Source of the DNA: an uncultured Bacilli bacterium
Lineage (GTDB): Bacteria > Bacillota_I > Bacilli_A > RF39 > UBA660
NCBI GenBank assembly: GCA_934148875.1
Contig: CAKPDJ010000057.1
Location: 1 to 8,215, forward strand
Direction: 5' to 3'
DNA: 8,215 bases
Made by a program: the position numbers and the translations under genes. A model generated the notes under the pieces. It was not told the DNA's origin and searched no databases. It saw only the letters and a list, made by a program, of their open reading frames with translations. Shown piece after piece: positions 6,092-8,215 of this stretch (the first letter of the stretch is position 1; each line of letters opens with the position of its first letter).

Positions 6092-6118
6092 AAAAAAAGA
6101 ATAAACTTTTGTTTATTC
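6092..6118 (-). terminator. Rho-independent terminator of gerE
   Basis: GAATAAAC (6118-6111), loop AAAA, and GTTTATTC (6106-6099) form a perfect 8-bp stem followed by seven T, directly after the gerE stop codon. It separates gerE from gerM, so gerM needs its own promoter in the 50 bases that follow. A CATAGATT in that gap is only weakly like a mother-cell -10 element. Confidence 0.9.
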
Positions 6119-6325
6119 CTATAATTCTATTTCTTTTAATTTTAACAGTTCAACAACAGCTACAGCTCTACCATTAACATCTAATTTCTGTATTACATTA
6201 GAAATATGGTTTCTAACTGTTTTTTCACTAATTCCTAACTCTTCAGCTATATCTCTAGTCGTTTTATTCAAAATAAGTAAAGAGAAAACTTCTTTTTCTC
6301 TCTTAGTTAGAATTTTTGTATTCAC
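6119..6325 (-). CDS. gerE: GerE, late mother-cell LuxR-type transcription factor
   Basis: GerE is the last regulator of the mother-cell programme in Bacillus, acting with SigK on spore-coat genes. The 68-residue protein is a bare LuxR-type helix-turn-helix with no receiver domain, as GerE is (74 residues in B. subtilis). Lines such as LTKREKEVFSLLILNKTTRDIAEELGISEKTVRNHISN and VVELLKLKEIEL match it nearly residue for residue. The recognition helix is SEKTVRNHISNVIQKL. The start is GTG, preceded by GAGGAG (6338-6333) with a seven-base spacer. CATACAATA upstream is a good mother-cell sigma -10 element. Other short LuxR-type regulators exist, but the C-terminal VVELL...EIEL and the neighbouring gerM make gerE the clear call. 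Confidence 0.94.
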   Translation of the reverse strand: MNTKILTKREKEVFSLLILNKTTRDIAEELGISEKTVRNHISNVIQKLDVNGRAVAVVELLKLKEIEL

Positions 6326-6366
6326 TATCTCACTCCTCTATTTTTTCTACACATAATTACTCATAG

Positions 6367-6375
6367 TATTGTATG
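6367..6375 (-). promoter_or_regulatory. Mother-cell (SigE/SigK-type) -10 element upstream of gerE
   Basis: CATACAATA on the minus strand (6375-6367) fits both SigE (CATACAnT) and SigK (CATAnnnTA) -10 patterns. A start near 6360 would give a leader of about 35 bases to the GTG. I see no convincing -35 at the right spacing (only a partial CTATTCT 15 bases upstream). Confidence 0.45.
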
Positions 6376-6382
6376 TGAAAGT

Positions 6383-6415
6383 GAAAAAATAGAATAGTTA
6401 TTTTACCTATTTTTC
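6383..6415 (-). terminator. Weak terminator-like structure after spoIIIAH
   Basis: On the minus strand GAAAAATAG (6415-6407, including the stop codon) can pair with CTATTTTTTC (6392-6383), which is T-rich. The stem is AT-only apart from its ends and the loop is 14 bases, so it may be inefficient. Confidence 0.3.
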
Positions 6416-6922
6416 GAATTTTACCGTTACATACACTTTATTTTTGAATTCAGCCTGAACACTTTTCATAATATTATTAGCCAAAGTTGTATCATGTTTA
6501 TCTTTAACAGCTACCACTTTAACCTCATTATTATCAATTTTAACAAAACATTCTAGGCTAAATTCTTTTTTTAACTTCTCCTCTATTGCCTCTTCCTGAC
6601 CCTTTAAATCAGTAATATATTTAATTTGTTCATAGGCATTATTTTTTTCTTCACTAGTTGCCTCTTCATTAGTTAAAGTAGTTCTTAAGTCAGCTATAGT
6701 TTGACTGCGTTCTTCTTCTAAGTTTACACGCATAGCAACTAATAACTCACTTTCATTAATCGTAACCTTAGTATCATTCTGCTCACCACTTGTTTTTTCG
6801 CTTTCTAAATAATTACTTTTATTAGTAAGAAGTAGTTCATTAGGCATAGTAATATAATATACACTTAGTACTAATATCAAACTAAATAATGTTAAAAACC
6901 ATAAACTCTGTTTATTTATCAT
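6407..6922 (-). CDS. spoIIIAH: Stage III sporulation protein SpoIIIAH
   Basis: SpoIIIAH is a mother-cell membrane protein that binds forespore SpoIIQ across the intermembrane space. It builds a ring of the SpoIIIA-SpoIIQ 'feeding tube' channel during and after engulfment. The N-terminus MINKQSLWFLTLFSLILVLSVYYITMP closely follows the Bacillus form (MLKKQTVWLLTMLSLVVVLSVYYI) with one membrane helix at 7-26. A disordered linker and charged helix (59-120) lead to the EscJ/FliF-like ring domain (LECFVKIDNNEVKVVAVKDKH...NNIMKSVQAEF...VYVTVKFEK). An ATG at 6928 lies only two bases from GGAG, whereas the ATG at 6922 is eight bases away and gives the family N-terminus, so I use it (171 aa). efp lies upstream, as next to the spoIIIA operon in Bacillus, but spoIIIAA-AG are absent here. 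Confidence 0.93.
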   Translation of the reverse strand: MINKQSLWFLTLFSLILVLSVYYITMPNELLLTNKSNYLESEKTSGEQNDTKVTINESELLVAMRVNLEEERSQTIADLRTTLTNEEATSEEKNNAYEQIKYITDLKGQEEAIEEKLKKEFSLECFVKIDNNEVKVVAVKDKHDTTLANNIMKSVQAEFKNKVYVTVKFEK

Positions 6923-6943
6923 ATCCATTTCTCCTTTTAGTAC

Positions 6944-6971
6944 ATGATATGATATAAAAAAAAGAATATTC
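6944..6971 (-). promoter_or_regulatory. Possible SigE-type promoter of spoIIIAH
   Basis: GAATATT (6971-6965) fits the SigE -35 pattern exactly. CATATCAT (6951-6944) shares the CATA...T of its -10, but the spacing is 13 bases rather than 14-15. The -35 would be the second arm of the efp terminator. SigE control is known for spoIIIA in Bacillus; the site is tentative. Confidence 0.25.
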
Positions 6972-6987
6972 TAATTAAAGAACATTC
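6956..6987 (-). terminator. Rho-independent terminator of efp
   Basis: GAATGTTC (6987-6980), loop of 8, and GAATATTC (6971-6964) pair over 8 bp with one G-U, then eight T (6963-6956). It lies 26 bases after the efp stop and separates efp from spoIIIAH. Confidence 0.88.
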
Positions 6988-7013
6988 TATCAATAACAGT
7001 ATTACTTAAATTA

Positions 7014-7571
7014 TTAAGCACGAGATGCATATTTTCCATCTTTAGTAGTAACTAAAATAGTCTCTCCTTCTTCAATGAATAATGGAACTTTAATAGTCAT
7101 ACCGTTTTCAAGTGTTGCATCTTTCATAGCTCCACTTGATGTATTACCTTTTACAGCTGGTTCTGAATGAGTAATTACATACTCAATTTTATCTGGAAGT
7201 GAAAGTCCAAGTACTTCACCTTCATAGAAAGTAATATTAACCATTAAATTTTCTTTCAAGTACTTAGCATCATCACCTAAAGTATCCTTACTTAGTTCTA
7301 TTTGATCATAAGTTTCCATATTCATAAAGTAATAAGTACCACCCATTTCATATAGGTATTGCATATCTCTCTTTTCAATACGAGCTGATTCTACTTTAGT
7401 ACCTGCATTAAATCTTTCTTCAATAATAGAACCTGTTCTTAAATTTTTTAACTTAGCTGTAACGAAAGCAGCTCCTTTTCCTGGTTTTACATGACCGGTT
7501 TCTAAAACAGTAAAGATATTACCATCCATTTGAATAGTCATTCCAACTTTTAAATCATTTGTATTGATCAT
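7014..7571 (-). CDS. efp: Translation elongation factor P
   Basis: EF-P binds between the P and E sites and relieves ribosomes stalled at consecutive prolines. The 185-residue protein has the normal three-domain layout. The N-terminal KOW-like domain opens with MINTNDLKVGMTIQMDGNIFTVLE. The exposed loop HVKPGKGAAFV carries Lys32, the residue modified in many bacteria (5-aminopentanol in Bacillus). Two OB-fold domains follow. The family signature near the C-terminus, KGNTSSGAMKDATLENGMTIKVPLFIEEGE, is intact, and the protein ends KDGKYASRA. The start follows AAAGGAGGTC with a short A-rich spacer. Upstream, a 24-bp palindrome lies in the probable leader. It is likely monocistronic, with a strong terminator downstream. 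No modification enzyme is seen in the window. Confidence 0.98.
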   Translation of the reverse strand: MINTNDLKVGMTIQMDGNIFTVLETGHVKPGKGAAFVTAKLKNLRTGSIIEERFNAGTKVESARIEKRDMQYLYEMGGTYYFMNMETYDQIELSKDTLGDDAKYLKENLMVNITFYEGEVLGLSLPDKIEYVITHSEPAVKGNTSSGAMKDATLENGMTIKVPLFIEEGETILVTTKDGKYASRA

Positions 7572-7595
7572 TTTTAGACCTCCTTTAATAAACCA

Positions 7596-7619
7596 ATAGG
7601 AGAATTATAATTCTCCTAT
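7596..7619. promoter_or_regulatory. Perfect 24-bp palindrome upstream of efp
   Basis: ATAGGAGAAT (7596-7605) is followed by TATA and then its exact complement (7610-7619). On the minus strand the hairpin would end 14 bases before AAGGAGG of efp. Its CTCCT arm is complementary to the AGGAG of that ribosome site. On the plus strand it is followed by CTATTTTTT, so it could also end antisense transcription. No promoter for efp is obvious in 7620-7773, and no gene is supported there. Confidence 0.6.
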
Positions 7620-7773
7620 CTATTTTTTCATATTTAAATAATTTCTTTTTTGATTAATAACAGCAGGACTTTTACATATTCCTTTTACCTTTCTTGAAAA
7701 AGACTGTTACTTTATTAACTTACACATCTATAATTTAGAATAATTAATAGTTGCCTAAGATATCTAAATAGTT

Positions 7774-7938
7774 CTACTTCTTTTCCTTATGTGTAGTATG
7801 TTTTCTACAGTTAGAGCAATATTTGCTAAGTTCTAAACGGTCTGTTGTATTTTTTACATTTTTACTTTTTCTATATCCTTCTTTACCACAAACAGTACAA
7901 ACTAAAGTCTTATTTTGTCTATTTCCTACCTTTGCCAC
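7774..7938 (-). CDS. rpmG: 50S ribosomal protein L33, zinc-binding form
   Basis: L33 is a small protein of the large ribosomal subunit near the E site. The 54-residue sequence AKVGNRQNKTLVCTVCGKEGYRKSKNVKNTTDRLELSKYCSNCRKHTTHKEKK is the standard length. It carries two CxxC pairs (C14/C17 and C41/C44), which make it the zinc-binding 'C+' form and imply that a zinc-free paralogue may exist elsewhere. The frame is open upstream to an ATG at 7974, but that would put a -10 box and the ribosome site inside the gene. GGAGGG (7950-7945) lies six bases before the GTG at 7938, and the protein then begins as L33 does. It lies 82 bases behind a penicillin-binding protein gene, an order also known in staphylococci. 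Confidence 0.96.
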   Translation of the reverse strand: MAKVGNRQNKTLVCTVCGKEGYRKSKNVKNTTDRLELSKYCSNCRKHTTHKEKK

Positions 7939-7965
7939 AATAATCCCTCCTTGTTTCCTATATGT

Positions 7966-7995
7966 ATTATACATTAGTATTATTAAAAATGCAAA
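7966..7995 (-). promoter_or_regulatory. Probable SigA promoter of rpmG
   Basis: A consensus -10 TATAAT (7971-7966) is preceded by TTTGCA (7995-7990, 4 of 6 matches) at 18 bases. Transcription would start near 7959, giving a leader of about 20 bases with GGAGGG and a GTG start. Confidence 0.6.
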
Positions 7996-8020
7996 AACTT
8001 TTTACATAATTTTACTTTTT

Positions 8021-8215
8021 TTAATCAATTGGAAACATTTCAAAATATTTATTAGATACTTTTCTAGCTATTAAGCGGTTCATATAAGATAAATATGTAT
8101 TGCCATTGGTAAAATGAGCAACGTCCGGAGAAGTAACCGTTATAGACATAACAGGATTGTTGCTAGGAGCATAACCAACAAAAGCATTACTAACCGTTTC
8201 AGTATCAATTTTACC
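8021..8215 (-). CDS. Penicillin-binding protein (transpeptidase), C-terminal end only
   Basis: The last 64 residues of a protein that starts beyond the right edge are visible, beginning GKIDTETVSNAFVGYAPSNNPVMSITVTSPDV and ending MFPID. The segment VSNAFVGYAPSNNPVMSITV is the closing strand and 'FxGYAP' motif found just after the KTG box in class B penicillin-binding transpeptidases, which cross-link peptidoglycan outside the membrane. The catalytic SxxK, SxN and KTG boxes are not in view. A pbp-rpmG order, as in staphylococci, supports a PbpA/PBP3-like enzyme for elongation or a related role, but I cannot decide which from the tail. It ends 82 bases before rpmG, which has its own promoter. 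Confidence 0.85.
   Translation of the reverse strand, partial: GKIDTETVSNAFVGYAPSNNPVMSITVTSPDVAHFTNGNTYLSYMNRLIARKVSNKYFEMFPID

Noticed and set aside
7672..7677. A minimal ATG-TAA start-stop on the minus strand in the efp leader, preceded by AAAAGG
   Set aside because: The ribosome site is only three bases away and such a string is expected by chance in AT-rich DNA; the efp transcript may not even include it.
7823..8074. Hydrophobic plus-strand frame opposite rpmG and the end of the penicillin-binding protein gene
   Set aside because: It is antisense to two clear genes, lacks a ribosome site, and its hydrophobicity comes from reading AT-rich sequence in the complementary frame.

Overview
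This window comes from an AT-rich, low-G+C, spore-forming Firmicute, most likely on the Bacilli side (an uncultured gut lineage or an Erysipelotrichia-type relative would fit). Three things support this. There is a compact set of sporulation genes: spoIIIAH, gerE, gerM and the spore-core protein gene sspI. There are housekeeping genes of Bacillus type: efp, rpmG, rimM, trmD and a YsgA-like methyltransferase. Shine-Dalgarno sites are strong (GGAGG types). UGA is a stop codon (rimM ends in TGA inside an ATGA overlap) and Trp is TGG, so the genetic code is standard and a mycoplasma is excluded.

Layout. Every gene except sspI is on the minus strand, so transcription runs from high to low coordinates. 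The right end (about 7,000-8,215) holds the C-terminus of a penicillin-binding protein, rpmG and efp. Next comes a sporulation block, spoIIIAH, gerE and gerM (5,086-6,922). A structured intergenic stretch and tRNA-Arg(UCU), which has a clear promoter and terminator, follow (4,595-4,946). A small DUF1653-type protein (4,164-4,409) converges with the plus-strand sspI (3,802-4,014). From 3,693 down to 79 lies a dense run of a YgjP-like metalloprotease, a YsgA-like SPOUT methyltransferase, rimM, trmD and two unrecognised genes, with gaps or overlaps of -3 to 20 bases.

How the genes work together. The left cluster concerns ribosome and tRNA maturation: RimM assembles the 30S subunit, TrmD makes m1G37 in tRNA, and the YsgA-like enzyme 2'-O-methylates rRNA. 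RpmG, EF-P and tRNA-Arg add further translation functions. The sporulation genes cover engulfment (SpoIIIAH), late mother-cell control (GerE), an envelope-anchored sporulation/germination protein (GerM) and the spore core (SspI). Their order mixes neighbourhoods known from Bacillus (efp next to spoIIIA; gerE near gerM; ysgA next to sspI), but with parts missing. The most striking gap is that spoIIIAH sits directly behind efp without spoIIIAA-AG.

Non-coding signals stand out. They are an exact 24-bp palindrome ahead of efp whose arm could compete for the efp ribosome site, a three-hairpin stretch near 4,830-4,946 that could be a plus-strand small RNA, and an inverted repeat inside the sspI/ygjP divergent region. 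I found no CRISPR array, insertion sequence, phage gene or defence cassette. The least explained coding material is the pair of genes downstream of trmD.
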